A stretch of DNA of 42,888 nucleotides from Bryobacterales bacterium (GCA_026713545.1 JAPOOG010000014.1:1-42888), one strand, 5' to 3'; positions 6,808-17,359 are shown, numbered from the stretch's first letter. Notes: a model not told the origin generated them from the letters alone. Numbers and translations: made by a program.

Positions 6808-7186
6808 TCTTTTCGATTCCGGAGCCCCCGTTTCTCAACGCTTCCCGAAGTTCCGGCGCCTCAGAAAGAGAGCTGAGTTCCAGAGGGTGTATGAGCAGGG
6901 TCGGCGCATCCGAAGCTCGCTCTTTACGGCTCATGTTCGAGACGCGGAAACGACGGCGCCCGGCCGCGTGGGACTGACCGTTACGCGAGCCATCGGCAAG
7001 GCTGTTGTCAGGAACAGGGTGAAGCGCAGATTGCGGGAGGCGATCCGGCGGCACTGGCCGGAGTTGCCGGACGGCTTGGAAGTAGTGCTCCACGCGCGGC
7101 GCCCGATTGCCGGCGTCGCTTGGTCGCGTTTGGAGACGGAAGTCCGGCGAGTGTTTCAAGCTGCGAAGAATGCAAGCTCAACATAG
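6782..7186 (+). CDS. rnpA: Ribonuclease P protein component
   Basis: Small basic protein subunit of RNase P, 134 aa, which helps the RNA subunit cleave the 5' leader of pre-tRNAs. The conserved region [30 protein letters not shown] contains the RNR motif, and the preceding [18 protein letters not shown] is the usual N-terminal part. ATG 6782 is chosen: it sits inside the rpmH end and gives a family-like length, whereas GTG 6740 would add 14 more residues lying in rpmH. The stop overlaps the yidD start by 17 bases. Confidence 0.95.
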   Translation: MCSPSAPNDLFDSGAPVSQRFPKFRRLRKRAEFQRVYEQGRRIRSSLFTAHVRDAETTAPGRVGLTVTRAIGKAVVRNRVKRRLREAIRRHWPELPDGLEVVLHARRPIAGVAWSRLETEVRRVFQAAKNASST

Positions 7187-7445
7187 CAAAGTGTCGAACG
7201 GAAGCCGTCCGTCCGAACCGCGTAGCCTCGGCCAGTGGACGGTCGTCTTCTGCCTGCTTTTCTACAAGTCCGCGCTCTCTCCCCTGCTGCCTTCGTTCTG
7301 CAAGTTCTATCCCACTTGCTCGGTCTACGCCAGAGAGGCTGTCGAGCGTCACGGTGCCCGGCGCGGGTTGGCCCTCGCGGCCCGTCGACTGCTGAAATGC
7401 CGGCCGTTTTCGCAAGGTGGAATCGACCCCGTACCCGATGTCTGA
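7170..7445 (+). CDS. yidD: Membrane protein insertion efficiency factor YidD
   Basis: Small membrane-associated protein of 91 aa that assists YidC/Sec insertion. The conserved core [20 protein letters not shown], with [14 protein letters not shown] and [13 protein letters not shown], is complete, including the three cysteines. ATG 7170 lies in the end of rnpA and gives a size near the family norm; the frame is open further upstream but that part belongs to rnpA. It overlaps yidC by eight bases. The order rnpA-yidD-yidC is the standard one. Confidence 0.95.
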   Translation: MQAQHSKVSNGSRPSEPRSLGQWTVVFCLLFYKSALSPLLPSFCKFYPTCSVYAREAVERHGARRGLALAARRLLKCRPFSQGGIDPVPDV

Positions 7446-9186
7446 AAATACCGACGAACAATTCATGCAGCGCCGGCTGCTGATCGCCTCGGTGCTCTCG
7501 GCGATGGCGATGGTGGCGTATATCTATATGCAGGAGCCTACGACTCCTGCCCCGGATGAGCCGGCCGCAACCCAACAGGCCGTCTCCTCGGCGCCGGCGG
7601 ACACTCCGGACGGTCTCTCGCAGGAGCCGGGTACAGCACCGGGAGGTTCTGATCGGACGCCCGATTCGTCTCGAGCCGCAGAGAACAAGGCCGCAAAGGT
7701 CGAATCGGAGTCCATCATCGAGACGGACTTGTTCAAGGTGCGCTTCTCCAACAAGGGCGCCGTCGTAAAGAGCTGGATCCTCAAGGACTACGAGAATGCC
7801 AAACAGGATGGTGAGCTTGACTTGGTCCACAGGGGCGGAGCGGAGGTTAACGGATACCCCTTCGAGATAGACCTGCCGGGTGGCAGTCCGCTGGAGGAAC
7901 TCAACAATGCCCTTTTCGTAATGACCAGAGAACCCGCCTTCGGAGCCGCTGGCCCGGCCGTTGTATTCGAATATTCCGATGCCGGCATCAGCGCCACCAA
8001 GGTGTTCCGTTTTCAGAAAGAGGGTTATCTCCTGCGGGTGGAAAGCGAAGTCACCAGGAACGGTGTGCCGCAGTCCCACCTGCTGACATGGAAAGGCGGT
8101 TTTGGCGATACCGCACAACTGCAAAACTCGCTCAGCAGCGCAACGCTCTATTACGATCCGGTCGAACTCTCGGTCGAACGCAACGAGGCGAGTGACGCCG
8201 AAGACGAGCGGCTCATCAACATCGGCTCATTCACGTACGCGGGAATCAACGACTTGTTTTTCGCTGCCTGCTTTCTGCCGTCTGAAGAACAGACCGAGTT
8301 GCGGCTGGAGACCACGGCAGTCAGTATCGTGCCGGCCGAGGGCGAGTCTGAGCAGATCTTCGCAGCCATGGGGATCAGTGCGCCGGGACGCAACGAATTC
8401 GATGTCTTTGTGGGGCCCAAGAGTGTCGATATTCTCCGTCCCATCCGCCCCGAGCTTGCAGAGGTCGTCGACTTCGGCACGGTCTGGGGTTTTATCGCCG
8501 AACCGATTTTCTGGATGCTCCGTTGGACGCACGCCAACATCGTTTCGAATTACGGCTGGAGCATCATCCTGGTAGCCGTCTTCATCAATTTCGCCACGTT
8601 TCCGCTGAAATGGAAAAGCATGAAATCGATGAAGAAGATGCAAGCCCTGCAACCCCTCGTCAAGGAAATCAACGAGCGGTATAAAGGGCTCGGCATGCGG
8701 GACCCCAAGAAGAAGCAGCAGCAAGAGGAAATGATGGCGCTCTACAAGAAGCATGGCGTCAATCCTCTCGGCGGTTGCCTGCCGATGGTCTTGCAATTGC
8801 CCTTCTTCATCGGCTTCTACAACGTACTGTCGGTCGCCATCGAGATGCGCCAGGCCGAGTGGCTTTGGGTCCAGGACTTGTCGACTTATGAGCATCTCCC
8901 GATTCGCGTGCTGCCGATTGCCATGGTTGCCACCCAGTACTGGCAGCAGGCAATGAGTCCTCCCACGACGTCGGCGGACCCTGCTCAGATGCGGCTGATG
9001 AAGTTCATGCCGCTCATGATGGGGTTCTTCTTCTACGGGTTCTCCAGCGGCCTTGTGCTATTCTGGCTAACGGGCAACCTCACCGCAGTCCTGCAACAGG
9101 TTATTCAGAACCGTTTCTCATCCGAAGATACTGTGATACAAGCTCCACGCGGTCGAAGAAAGAAGAAGAGCAAGCCTCGAGGCTAG
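7438..9186 (+). CDS. yidC: Membrane protein insertase YidC
   Basis: YidC/Oxa1 insertase of 582 aa, which inserts and folds inner-membrane proteins alone or with SecYEG. There is an N-terminal membrane anchor (residues about 14-32), a Pro/Thr-rich linker and a large periplasmic beta-domain (about 80-340), as in Gram-negative YidC. The C-terminal insertase domain starts around [14 protein letters not shown] and contains the coiled C1 loop ([17 protein letters not shown]) and helix pairs up to the basic tail [15 protein letters not shown] 7438 is chosen over GTG 7417 because it gives the [13 protein letters not shown] start right before the anchor. Confidence 0.96.
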   Translation: MSENTDEQFMQRRLLIASVLSAMAMVAYIYMQEPTTPAPDEPAATQQAVSSAPADTPDGLSQEPGTAPGGSDRTPDSSRAAENKAAKVESESIIETDLFKVRFSNKGAVVKSWILKDYENAKQDGELDLVHRGGAEVNGYPFEIDLPGGSPLEELNNALFVMTREPAFGAAGPAVVFEYSDAGISATKVFRFQKEGYLLRVESEVTRNGVPQSHLLTWKGGFGDTAQLQNSLSSATLYYDPVELSVERNEASDAEDERLINIGSFTYAGINDLFFAACFLPSEEQTELRLETTAVSIVPAEGESEQIFAAMGISAPGRNEFDVFVGPKSVDILRPIRPELAEVVDFGTVWGFIAEPIFWMLRWTHANIVSNYGWSIILVAVFINFATFPLKWKSMKSMKKMQALQPLVKEINERYKGLGMRDPKKKQQQEEMMALYKKHGVNPLGGCLPMVLQLPFFIGFYNVLSVAIEMRQAEWLWVQDLSTYEHLPIRVLPIAMVATQYWQQAMSPPTTSADPAQMRLMKFMPLMMGFFFYGFSSGLVLFWLTGNLTAVLQQVIQNRFSSEDTVIQAPRGRRKKKSKPRG

Positions 9187-9210
9187 TAGGTCCGATTGTT
9201 GTAGAAGAGT

Positions 9211-9723
9211 ATGTCGCGAGAGGCGTGGGCACAGGAAGAGATCGCTAAGAAGTTGGACCAGTTTCTCGGGCCGGTCCTTTCCGCCGCCCGGCTCTCCCTT
9301 GATTACGAACTCCACGAGGGCAGAGACGACGGGAAGTTCATCAATCCGGACATTACCGTGAGTTTTGACGGGGATGACATCGAGTTGCTCCTCGCTCAAA
9401 AAGGTGAATTGCTTCTCGCCTTGGAACAACTTACCCTCGAAGCGCTGCATGTCCCGCACGAAGATCGCTACAGGATCATCTTCGATGCGCACGATTATCG
9501 CCTGTTGCGCATCGAAGAATTGCGGATGAGCGCCGAAAAAGCCGCCGAAATGGTCAAGCGAACCGGCATGGCGTACAGCTTTAACCCCATGACGTCTCGT
9601 GAGCGGCGCATCCTGCATCTCGCCCTGCGTGATGACGCCGAAGTCTACACGACGAGTGAGGGCATCCCGCCGCACCGCCATACCGTGGTCCGGCTCGCGA
9701 AAGAGGGTGGTAAGACGAACTGA
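9211..9723 (+). CDS. Jag/KhpB-type RNA-binding protein (KH + R3H), short form
   Basis: A 170-residue protein encoded 24 bases after yidC, the standard place for jag (khpB/eloR). The middle part (about 45-105) fits the KH-like domain (LLLALEQLTLEALH). The C-terminal part is an R3H domain: MTSRERRILHLALRDD followed by VYTTSEG and PHRHTVV. The usual N-terminal Jag_N domain is missing; only about 40 residues precede the KH part. It should bind RNA in the cytoplasm; in other bacteria it influences cell elongation and division through mRNA binding. The ribosome binding site before the ATG is poor. Confidence 0.85.
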   Translation: MSREAWAQEEIAKKLDQFLGPVLSAARLSLDYELHEGRDDGKFINPDITVSFDGDDIELLLAQKGELLLALEQLTLEALHVPHEDRYRIIFDAHDYRLLRIEELRMSAEKAAEMVKRTGMAYSFNPMTSRERRILHLALRDDAEVYTTSEGIPPHRHTVVRLAKEGGKTN

Positions 9724-9759
9724 CTTGGCCTGGATGTCTCACCTGGTGGCGAGGCGAAG

Positions 9760-9903
9760 TTCGTGAGAGGGCCGGCAGGACAAGGCGCGAGCCGGGCGGA
9801 GGAAAAAGGCGCACGCAACACGGCCTTTAAGGTTTTTTACGAATCACGAAACACGAATCACGGCCTTTTTTCGCGTTCTCCGGCCGTCTGGCGGTGAGCA
9901 ATG
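9760..9903 (+). repeat. Dispersed mosaic repeat, copy D, ending in the mnmE start codon
   Basis: One array: TACGAAT, CACGAAA, CACGAAT, CACGGCC (9838-9865). The flank GAGCCGGGCGGAGGAAAAAG is shared with copy A, and both copies end in GCCGTC, a few variable bases and GGTGAGYAATG. Here that last ATG is the mnmE start. It interrupts a cluster whose other genes overlap or lie within 25 bases. Confidence 0.9.
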
Positions 9904-11295
9904 AAGGCCAGGACTACGTTGTCCGGCTCCGGGGCTTACCCGGCAATACATCCCGACGATACGATCGTCGCGGTTTCCACTCCGCCCGGCAGAGGCGGCA
10001 TCGGTATCGTTCGCCTCTCCGGACCGCAGGCCTTGGAAATCTCCGAACAGCTTGTCCGGCGCACTGATGCGGCGCCCGCGCACGTTCGAAGGCCGCTGCT
10101 TGGTTCATTGCTCGACGATGCCGGCAACGTCGTCGATGAAGTGCTCGTCACCCTGTTCTGCGCGCCGAAATCATATACAGCCGAGGATGTCGTCGAAATC
10201 TCCTGCCACGGCTCGCCCGCGATCCTCGCTTTTGCCGTCGAACGCGCTGTCAGACTCGGTGCTCGCCTGGCCGAACCCGGTGAGTTTACCCGGCGGGCCT
10301 TTTTGAATGAGCGCATCGACCTGGCGCAGGCCGAGGCAATCCACGACCTCATTGAGGCCACCACCGTCTATCAGGCCCGTGTCGCCCTGCAGCAGGCCAA
10401 GGGCGCGCTCTCGAATCGACTTGCTCCCGTCAAGCAGCAGCTCTGTGACTTGATCTCATTGCTCGAAGCAGGAATCGACTTCGCCGAGGATGACATTGAC
10501 GTTGCTTCCGCTGACCAGCTTCTTGAGCGTCTTGAGCCCATTCAATCGGAGGTCCAACGCCTGGTCGAGAGCTATCGCTACGGAAAAGTCGTCCGAGGTG
10601 GACTGACGCTGGCGATTTTGGGACGCCCCAACGTAGGCAAATCCAGCCTGTTCAATCGGCTGCTCGAGCGTGAGCGAGCCATCGTCACGCCACAGGCCGG
10701 AACTACCCGCGACTCGGTCAGCGAAGTCGGTTCGATTCAGGGTCTCCCTATCCAGTTCATCGACACGGCCGGTATCCGCGCCACCACCGACGTCGCCGAG
10801 GTGCAAGGCGTGGAACGCAGCTATCAGGCTTTGGCGGACGCCGACCTCGTGCTCGTCGTCATCGATCTGTCGCAGCCTCTGGATGACACCGATCAACAAT
10901 TGCTGGCGGAGGCGCGCGAGCGCGGCAAGAGCCTCGTTGTCGGCAACAAGGCCGACCTCCCTTCTCAAAACAATTCGGCGGTCGATCTCCGGGTCAGCGC
11001 TGTCACGGGAGAGGGGGTTCAGGCTCTCCGTAAGAGCATTCACGACAGTGTCTTACCCGCTTCCGGCGTCGAGGAAGAGGCCGGCTGGATCACCAACCTG
11101 CGCCACGAAACGCTGCTCAGGGAGTCGCTCGGATCGCTGCAACAGGCCCGCGAGGCCGTCGAAAACGGCATCCCCCATGAGATGCTGCTTCTCGATTTAT
11201 ACGCGGCGCTCCAGGGTTTCGATCAAATCACCGGCGCTACGACCGTGGACGACATCCTCGCCAACATCTTCTCTCGCTTCTGTATCGGCAAGTAA
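9901..11295 (+). CDS. mnmE: tRNA modification GTPase MnmE
   Basis: MnmE, 464 aa, with MnmG modifies the wobble uridine (cmnm5U34) of tRNAs. The N-terminal formyl-THF-binding domain starts at DDTIVAVSTPPGRGGIGIVR (19-38). The inserted G domain has GRPNVGKSS (241-249), GTTRD (267-271), DTAG (288-291) and NKAD (349-352), and the C-terminal motif is CIGK. All key residues are present. The first ATG coincides with the end of repeat copy D; about 16 residues precede the conserved start, more than in typical MnmE, so the repeat may have replaced the native leader. No mnmG is seen nearby. purS follows after 15 bases. Confidence 0.96.
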   Translation: MKARTTLSGSGAYPAIHPDDTIVAVSTPPGRGGIGIVRLSGPQALEISEQLVRRTDAAPAHVRRPLLGSLLDDAGNVVDEVLVTLFCAPKSYTAEDVVEISCHGSPAILAFAVERAVRLGARLAEPGEFTRRAFLNERIDLAQAEAIHDLIEATTVYQARVALQQAKGALSNRLAPVKQQLCDLISLLEAGIDFAEDDIDVASADQLLERLEPIQSEVQRLVESYRYGKVVRGGLTLAILGRPNVGKSSLFNRLLERERAIVTPQAGTTRDSVSEVGSIQGLPIQFIDTAGIRATTDVAEVQGVERSYQALADADLVLVVIDLSQPLDDTDQQLLAEARERGKSLVVGNKADLPSQNNSAVDLRVSAVTGEGVQALRKSIHDSVLPASGVEEEAGWITNLRHETLLRESLGSLQQAREAVENGIPHEMLLLDLYAALQGFDQITGATTVDDILANIFSRFCIGK

Positions 11296-11310
11296 CCTTA
11301 GAATTAAGAT

Positions 11311-11550
11311 ATGCGAGCGGTCGTTCACGTCACCCTCAAGAAAACGGTTCTCGACCCCCAGGGTCGCACTATCTGCTCCACTCTCAACGGCCTCGGCCAC
11401 GGCAACATCGTGGACGTGCGTCAGGGTAAGTACTTCGAGATCGAACTCGACGGCGACATGGACGAAGTACGCGAACAGATCGACAAGATCGCCCATGACG
11501 TTCTCGCAAATCCCGTGATCGAGGAATACCGCGTCGATGTGGAAGATTAG
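11311..11550 (+). CDS. purS: Phosphoribosylformylglycinamidine synthase subunit PurS
   Basis: A 79-residue protein matching PurS: it starts MRAVVHVTLKKTVLDPQG, continues GHGNIVDVRQGKYFEIEL and ends with NPVIEEYRVDVED. PurS forms the FGAM synthase complex with PurQ and small-type PurL in purine biosynthesis. It is normally followed by purQ/purL; here it follows mnmE by 15 bases and is followed by about 470 non-coding bases, so its partners must be elsewhere. Confidence 0.93.
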   Translation: MRAVVHVTLKKTVLDPQGRTICSTLNGLGHGNIVDVRQGKYFEIELDGDMDEVREQIDKIAHDVLANPVIEEYRVDVED

Positions 11551-11712
11551 CGAGGCTCCGCCTCAGACCGACAAGAAGGATATCTGATCACCTCGTGAAC
11601 TTGACTCAAATGTAAACCTTAGCCGGAGACAAAAACTAGCGAGGCTCATATCCGGTTTTGTGGGGGATTGTTGCGCACTAGTGCCGTCTCGGGGGCAGAT
11701 TTGTTGCACATG

Positions 11713-11857
11713 AGCTGGTGTCCGCGGACCTTCCGTAGTTCTCGGTCGGCACACGACAAGCGCCGTCGGCCGCAACTCCCGTCGCCCTGCGGACTTCTTG
11801 CGATGCCGTGAAGGCCCAATGAACCATGCTGAGCAAGGGGAACGTTCTTTACTGCAC
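11713..11857 (+). repeat. Dispersed mosaic repeat, decayed copy F
   Basis: It aligns with the last module of copy C (6405-6550) and with copy E: GGTGTCC, AGTTCTCGGTCGG, AAGCGCCGT, GTCGCCCT, AATGAACCATGC and GGGGAACGTTC recur in the same order, with many substitutions. There are no heptamer or decamer arrays in this copy. Confidence 0.75.
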
Positions 11858-11948
11858 AAACAGAGGAGCTTTCTGGGTCGCGTTGGCACGCCCGGCTCCA
11901 ATCTTGACAGCGAAGTATAGTACCCCCTAATCTGAAAGTTCGAAACCG

Positions 11949-11964
11949 TACTGATTGGTATAGT
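11949..11964 (+). promoter_or_regulatory. Candidate promoter/operator of the suf operon
   Basis: TACTGATTGGTAT (11949-11961) runs into TATAGT (11959-11964), a fair -10 box, 61 bases before sufB. The core can be read as a dyad GTAC-N6-GTAT. The same 13 bases recur at 21184-21196, there as a perfect ATAC-N6-GTAT dyad. The Rrf2 regulator encoded in the operon could bind here, but no matching known motif can be confirmed. Confidence 0.3.
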
Positions 11965-12024
11965 TTCTTTTCCTGTTACCGGACGGAGATCACCACTCTG
12001 GTCTCGGCCGGCCCTGGAGACCTG

Positions 12025-13470
<1,446 letters not shown>

Positions 13471-13527
13471 CGAGCCGCTCCTGACGAGCCTGGGGACACG
13501 GCCTGCCGAGACGCGGGCGGAAAAAGA

Positions 13528-14304
13528 ATGACCATGCTGGAAATCAAGAATTTGCAAGTAAGCGTTGAAGACAAGCAGATCCTCAAGGGGATCAACCTCT
13601 CCGTCTCTTCAGGTGAAGTCCACGCCGTCATGGGGCCGAACGGCTCCGGCAAGAGCACCTTGGCCCAAGTGATTGCGGGCCGAGACACCTTCGAAGTCAC
13701 TGCCGGCTCGGTCACCTATTTTGGTAAGGATCTGCTTGAGCTGGCGCCTGAGGAACGCGCCTGCGAAGGTATCTTCCTTGCGTTCCAATACCCGGTCGAG
13801 ATTCCCGGCGTCAGCAACCTCTACTTCCTGCGCGCCGCCGTCAATGCTGCTCGCAAGCATCGTGGTGAAGACGAACTCGACGCCATCGACTTCATGGAGA
13901 TCGCCAAGAAGAAGATGGCCTCCTTGGGAATGGACAACCAGATGGTCTCACGGGCAGTCAACGTCGGCTTCTCCGGCGGTGAGAAAAAGCGCAACGAGAT
14001 CTTCCAGATGGCGCTGCTCGAACCGAAGCTGGCAATCCTCGATGAGACCGACTCCGGTCTCGATATCGACGCGCTCAAGACCGTTGCCGACGGCGTCAAT
14101 GCCCTGCGCGGCCCCGAGCGCGCGATCGTTGTCGTCACGCATTACCAGCGTCTGCTCAATTACATCGTTCCCGACTTCGTTCATGTGCTGGCCGACGGAA
14201 AAGTCGTCAGGTCCGGCGACAAGAGCCTCGCTCTCGAGCTCGAAGACAAGGGCTACGGCTGGCTTGGGAACGGAGCCCGGCCTGAATTGGCTGTCCGCGC
14301 ATAG
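13528..14304 (+). CDS. sufC: Fe-S cluster assembly ATPase SufC
   Basis: ABC-type ATPase of 258 aa that drives conformational changes in SufBC2D. Walker A is GPNGSGKST (36-44). The SufC-type signature FSGGEKKRNEIFQM begins at 148. Walker B LAILDETDSGLD is at 168-179, and the switch His is in VVVTH (201-205). ATG 13528 and ATG 13534 are both possible; the second would drop only two residues. There are no membrane segments, as expected for SufC. It follows sufB by 57 bases and precedes sufD. Confidence 0.97.
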   Translation: MTMLEIKNLQVSVEDKQILKGINLSVSSGEVHAVMGPNGSGKSTLAQVIAGRDTFEVTAGSVTYFGKDLLELAPEERACEGIFLAFQYPVEIPGVSNLYFLRAAVNAARKHRGEDELDAIDFMEIAKKKMASLGMDNQMVSRAVNVGFSGGEKKRNEIFQMALLEPKLAILDETDSGLDIDALKTVADGVNALRGPERAIVVVTHYQRLLNYIVPDFVHVLADGKVVRSGDKSLALELEDKGYGWLGNGARPELAVRA

Positions 14305-14318
14305 GGAACGTGATAACG

Positions 14319-15641
14319 ATGCCGGCTGTTACAGAAGAGTTGAGCACCTACCTCGATGTTTTCGGATCCCGCGCCGAGCGGCGACGGGCCGAGCCCGATT
14401 GGCTCGTCGAGCGCCGCAACCGGGGCATGCGTCAGTTCGCCGAGCAGGGCTTCCCCACGACGAAGCACGAGGAATACCGCTACACGAATCTCGCGCCGAT
14501 CGCCAAGACGCCGTTTCGGATTGCAGACGGCGGCACGGTCACGCTCGACGATCTCGCGCCCTTCCTCTACAACGAGATCAAGGGCGATCGGCTTGTCTTT
14601 GTCAACGGACAGTTCTCGCGGACACTCTCCAGCGTCGCTGACCTCAAGGCCTCCGTCACAACGACCGGCTCCCTCCTCGCGGACAATCCCGCTGTCATCG
14701 CGCCGCACTTGGCACGCTACAGCACCGAGCGCAACAACCCGCTTGCCGCCCTCAACAGTGCTCTGTTCAGTGACGGAGCCGTCGTCCGCATCCCCGAGTA
14801 CAGTGCCTGGGACGCACCGATCCATCTGGTTTTCGTCTCGACCGCCGACGCCCCTGACACAGCCACTCATCCGCGAGTGCTGGTCATTGCCGGACGTGAC
14901 AGCGAAGCCGCAGTGATCGAAACTCATTGCGGGATCGGCGGCACACCCTATTGGACGAATGCCGTCACCGAGATCGTCGCGGCCGACAACGCGCGTCTCG
15001 ATCACTATCGACTGCAGCAGGAAACTCTGTCTGCCTTCCATTCCAGCCTCGTAGAGATTCACCAGGGCCGCGATGCCAATGTCACGACGCATTCGGTCTC
15101 CTTCGGTGGCGCGCTTGTCCGAAATGATGTCGAGGTCGTGCTTGAAGACGAAAACTCCGAGTGCACCATGAACGGTCTCTATGCGATCAATGGCCGCCAA
15201 CACGTCGACAACCGTACCTGCGTCGACCACACAATGCCGCACTGCACCAGTCACCAGCTTTATAAAGGTGTCCTTGACGGTTATGCCCGCGGGGTCTTCG
15301 GCGGCAAGATCATCGTCCGCCCCGATGCCCAGAAGACGGATGCTTTTCAGAGCAACAAGAACCTGCTGCTCTCCGAGAACGCAGATGTCAACACCAAGCC
15401 CCAGCTCGAAATCGACGCCAACGACGTCAAGTGCTCGCACGGTGCGACGATCGGACAAATCGACGGCGAGGCGGCCTTCTACTTGCGTTCGCGAGGTCTC
15501 GGCGAGAGTGAGGCTCGCAGCCTGCTGACCTACGCCTTTGCCGCTGACCTTCTCGAACGCATGAAGTTCGCCCCGGTTCGTGACCGGTTCGAATCGCTGC
15601 TGATGGCGAAGCTCGTCCAGCAGAGAGCAAGCAAGAAATGA
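14319..15641 (+). CDS. sufD: Fe-S cluster assembly protein SufD
   Basis: SufD, 440 aa, the SufB paralogue in SufBC2D, needed for iron entry. The N-terminal helical part contains TTKHEEYRYTNLAPI; the beta-helix core ends with SNKNLLLSENADVNTKPQLE, IDANDVKCSHGATIGQID (the conserved Cys-Ser-His) and YLRSRGLGESEAR, typical of SufD. ATG 14319 is preferred to GTG 14310 because AGGGAA lies at a suitable distance. It overlaps sufS by four bases (ATGA), so translation is probably coupled. Confidence 0.95.
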   Translation: MPAVTEELSTYLDVFGSRAERRRAEPDWLVERRNRGMRQFAEQGFPTTKHEEYRYTNLAPIAKTPFRIADGGTVTLDDLAPFLYNEIKGDRLVFVNGQFSRTLSSVADLKASVTTTGSLLADNPAVIAPHLARYSTERNNPLAALNSALFSDGAVVRIPEYSAWDAPIHLVFVSTADAPDTATHPRVLVIAGRDSEAAVIETHCGIGGTPYWTNAVTEIVAADNARLDHYRLQQETLSAFHSSLVEIHQGRDANVTTHSVSFGGALVRNDVEVVLEDENSECTMNGLYAINGRQHVDNRTCVDHTMPHCTSHQLYKGVLDGYARGVFGGKIIVRPDAQKTDAFQSNKNLLLSENADVNTKPQLEIDANDVKCSHGATIGQIDGEAAFYLRSRGLGESEARSLLTYAFAADLLERMKFAPVRDRFESLLMAKLVQQRASKK

Positions 15642-16897
15642 CCGCCCATCCTGCGACCTTGGACATTGAACGAACAATAGGTCTCGATCCCGAAGCGTTG
15701 CGTCGTGACTTTCCGGTCTTGCACCAGGAGGTGCATGGGAAGCCGCTCGTCTATCTCGACAACGCCGCGACGACTCAGAAACCGCGCTCCGTCATCGACG
15801 CCCTGGTCCGTTATTACGAGCACGACAACGCCAATGTCCATCGCGGCATTCACGAACTGAGCCAGCGCGCAACCAACGACTACGAAGATGCCCGAACGGT
15901 CGTCCAAGCGTTCCTCGGCGCGGCGGAATCGGAAGAGATCATCTACACCCGCGGCACAACCGAGTCGATCAACCTTGTCACCGCGAGTTGGGGCCGTGCG
16001 AACGTCGGCGCCGGAGATGAAGTCCTCATCTCCGCCATGGAGCACCACTCCAACATCGTTCCCTGGCAGATCTTGTGCGAAGAGAAGGGCGCCCAACTCA
16101 AGATCGTCCCCATCAACGACGATGGCGAGTTCCTCCTCGACGAATACGAGAGGCTTCTTTCCGACCGCACCAGGATCGTCGCGGTCAACCACGTCTCGAA
16201 TGCGCTCGGCAGCGTCAACCCGGTCCGAGAAATCGTCAAGCTCGCCCACGAACGCGGTGCGCTGGTCTTGATCGATGGTGCTCAGGCTGTGGCTCACATG
16301 AAGGTCGACGTCCGGAGCCTCGATTGCGACTTCTACGCTTTCTCGAGTCACAAGATCTTCGGCCCCACCGGCATCGGTATTCTCTACGGGAAGCGCGCCA
16401 TTCTCGAGGCCATGCCCCCTTGCGAAAGCGGCGGCGACATGATCAAGCATGTCACCTTCGAGAAGACGATCTACAACGATTTGCCCTACAAGTTCGAGGC
16501 CGGCACCCCGAACATCGCCGACGCTATCGCTCTCGGAGCCGCTCTGCGCTATGTGAACAACGTGGGCCTGGAAGCTATCGGCGCCTATGAAGAAGACCTG
16601 CTCGCCTACGCCACCGAGCGCCTCGCGGCATTCGAGGGGGTGCGCTTGATCGGCACGGCGAAGCATAAAGCGAGCGTCCAATCGTTCAACCTCGACTCGA
16701 TTCATCCTCACGACCTGGGCACGGTGCTTGATCGCGAGGGGATCGCCGTGCGCGCCGGCCACCACTGCGCGCAACCCGTGATGGACCGCTTCGGCGTCAC
16801 GGCCACCGTACGGGCCTCTTTCGCCTTCTACAACACGCGCGCCGAAGTCGACCGGTTGGTCGAAACGCTCCACAAGGCCCGGGAGATTTTTGCCTGA
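15638..16897 (+). CDS. sufS: Cysteine desulfurase SufS
   Basis: PLP-dependent group II cysteine desulfurase of 419 aa, supplying sulfur for cluster assembly. It has YLDNAATTQKP (39-49), NANVHRGIHELS (64-75), EHHSN (135-139) with the cofactor-stacking His, the PLP-binding Lys239 in SSHKIFGPTG, and the catalytic Cys377 in RAGHHCAQP. The length is usual. The start overlaps the sufD stop by four bases and the stop shares one base with the sufU start, so the three are tightly coupled. Confidence 0.97.
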   Translation: MTAHPATLDIERTIGLDPEALRRDFPVLHQEVHGKPLVYLDNAATTQKPRSVIDALVRYYEHDNANVHRGIHELSQRATNDYEDARTVVQAFLGAAESEEIIYTRGTTESINLVTASWGRANVGAGDEVLISAMEHHSNIVPWQILCEEKGAQLKIVPINDDGEFLLDEYERLLSDRTRIVAVNHVSNALGSVNPVREIVKLAHERGALVLIDGAQAVAHMKVDVRSLDCDFYAFSSHKIFGPTGIGILYGKRAILEAMPPCESGGDMIKHVTFEKTIYNDLPYKFEAGTPNIADAIALGAALRYVNNVGLEAIGAYEEDLLAYATERLAAFEGVRLIGTAKHKASVQSFNLDSIHPHDLGTVLDREGIAVRAGHHCAQPVMDRFGVTATVRASFAFYNTRAEVDRLVETLHKAREIFA

Positions 16898-17358
16898 TGT
16901 CGGACTTGCAGGACCTCTATCAAGAGTTGATCATCGATCACAGCAAACGTCCGCGCAACTTCGGTTCGATGAATGATGCAAACCGCACGGCCGACGGCTT
17001 CAATCCGCTTTGCGGCGACAAACTCAAGCTCTTCCTCAAGATCGAAGACGGCGTGATCCGGGATGTCAAGTTCATCGGTGCGGGCTGCGCGATATCGACG
17101 GCTTCAGCGTCCGTGATGACCGATATGCTCAAGGGACAGACGATCGAGCAGGCCGCGAGCCTCTTTGAAACGTTCCACTACATGATCACTGGGCCGAAAG
17201 ATCCGCAACACGTCGGGAGCGGGTTGGGCAAGCTCGCCGTATTCGCAGGCGTGAGTGAATTCCCGGCGCGCGTCAAGTGCGCCACTCTCGCCTGGCACAC
17301 CATGAGGAACGCGATCTCGGGCAAGACGGAAGCAGCTTCGACTGAGCAGGTCAAGTGA
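16897..17358 (+). CDS. sufU: Zinc-dependent sulfurtransferase SufU
   Basis: SufU, 153 aa, takes persulfide sulfur from SufS and passes it to SufBCD. The zinc ligands are all present: Cys39 and Asp41 in NPLCGD, Cys64 in GAGCAIS, and Cys128 in VKCATLAWHT. The family insertion between the second and third Cys (GPKDPQHV region) distinguishes it from IscU. It overlaps sufS by one base, and sufT follows directly. Confidence 0.96.
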   Translation: MSDLQDLYQELIIDHSKRPRNFGSMNDANRTADGFNPLCGDKLKLFLKIEDGVIRDVKFIGAGCAISTASASVMTDMLKGQTIEQAASLFETFHYMITGPKDPQHVGSGLGKLAVFAGVSEFPARVKCATLAWHTMRNAISGKTEAASTEQVK

Positions 17359-17359
17359 T

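Larger units (their letters stand above)
11551..12024. other. Intergenic region upstream of the suf operon
   Basis: This region holds a small hairpin just after purS (GAGGC-TCC-GCCTC, 11554-11566, no T-run), a decayed repeat copy (11713-11857) and the probable promoter region of the suf operon (about 11940-11970). No gene is seen. Confidence 0.6.

Noticed and set aside
7156-8124. Minus-strand frame of 322 codons across yidD/yidC
   Set aside because: It is a shadow of conserved genes, low in hydrophobic order and without a start signal.
11554-11566. Terminator after purS
   Set aside because: The GAGGC-TCC-GCCTC hairpin is short and lacks a T-run, so it is noted only as a hairpin.
14253-16873. 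Long minus-strand frames of 474 and 447 codons
   Set aside because: They are antisense to sufD and sufS, which have all catalytic residues and tight overlaps; no family pattern is seen in the antisense products.
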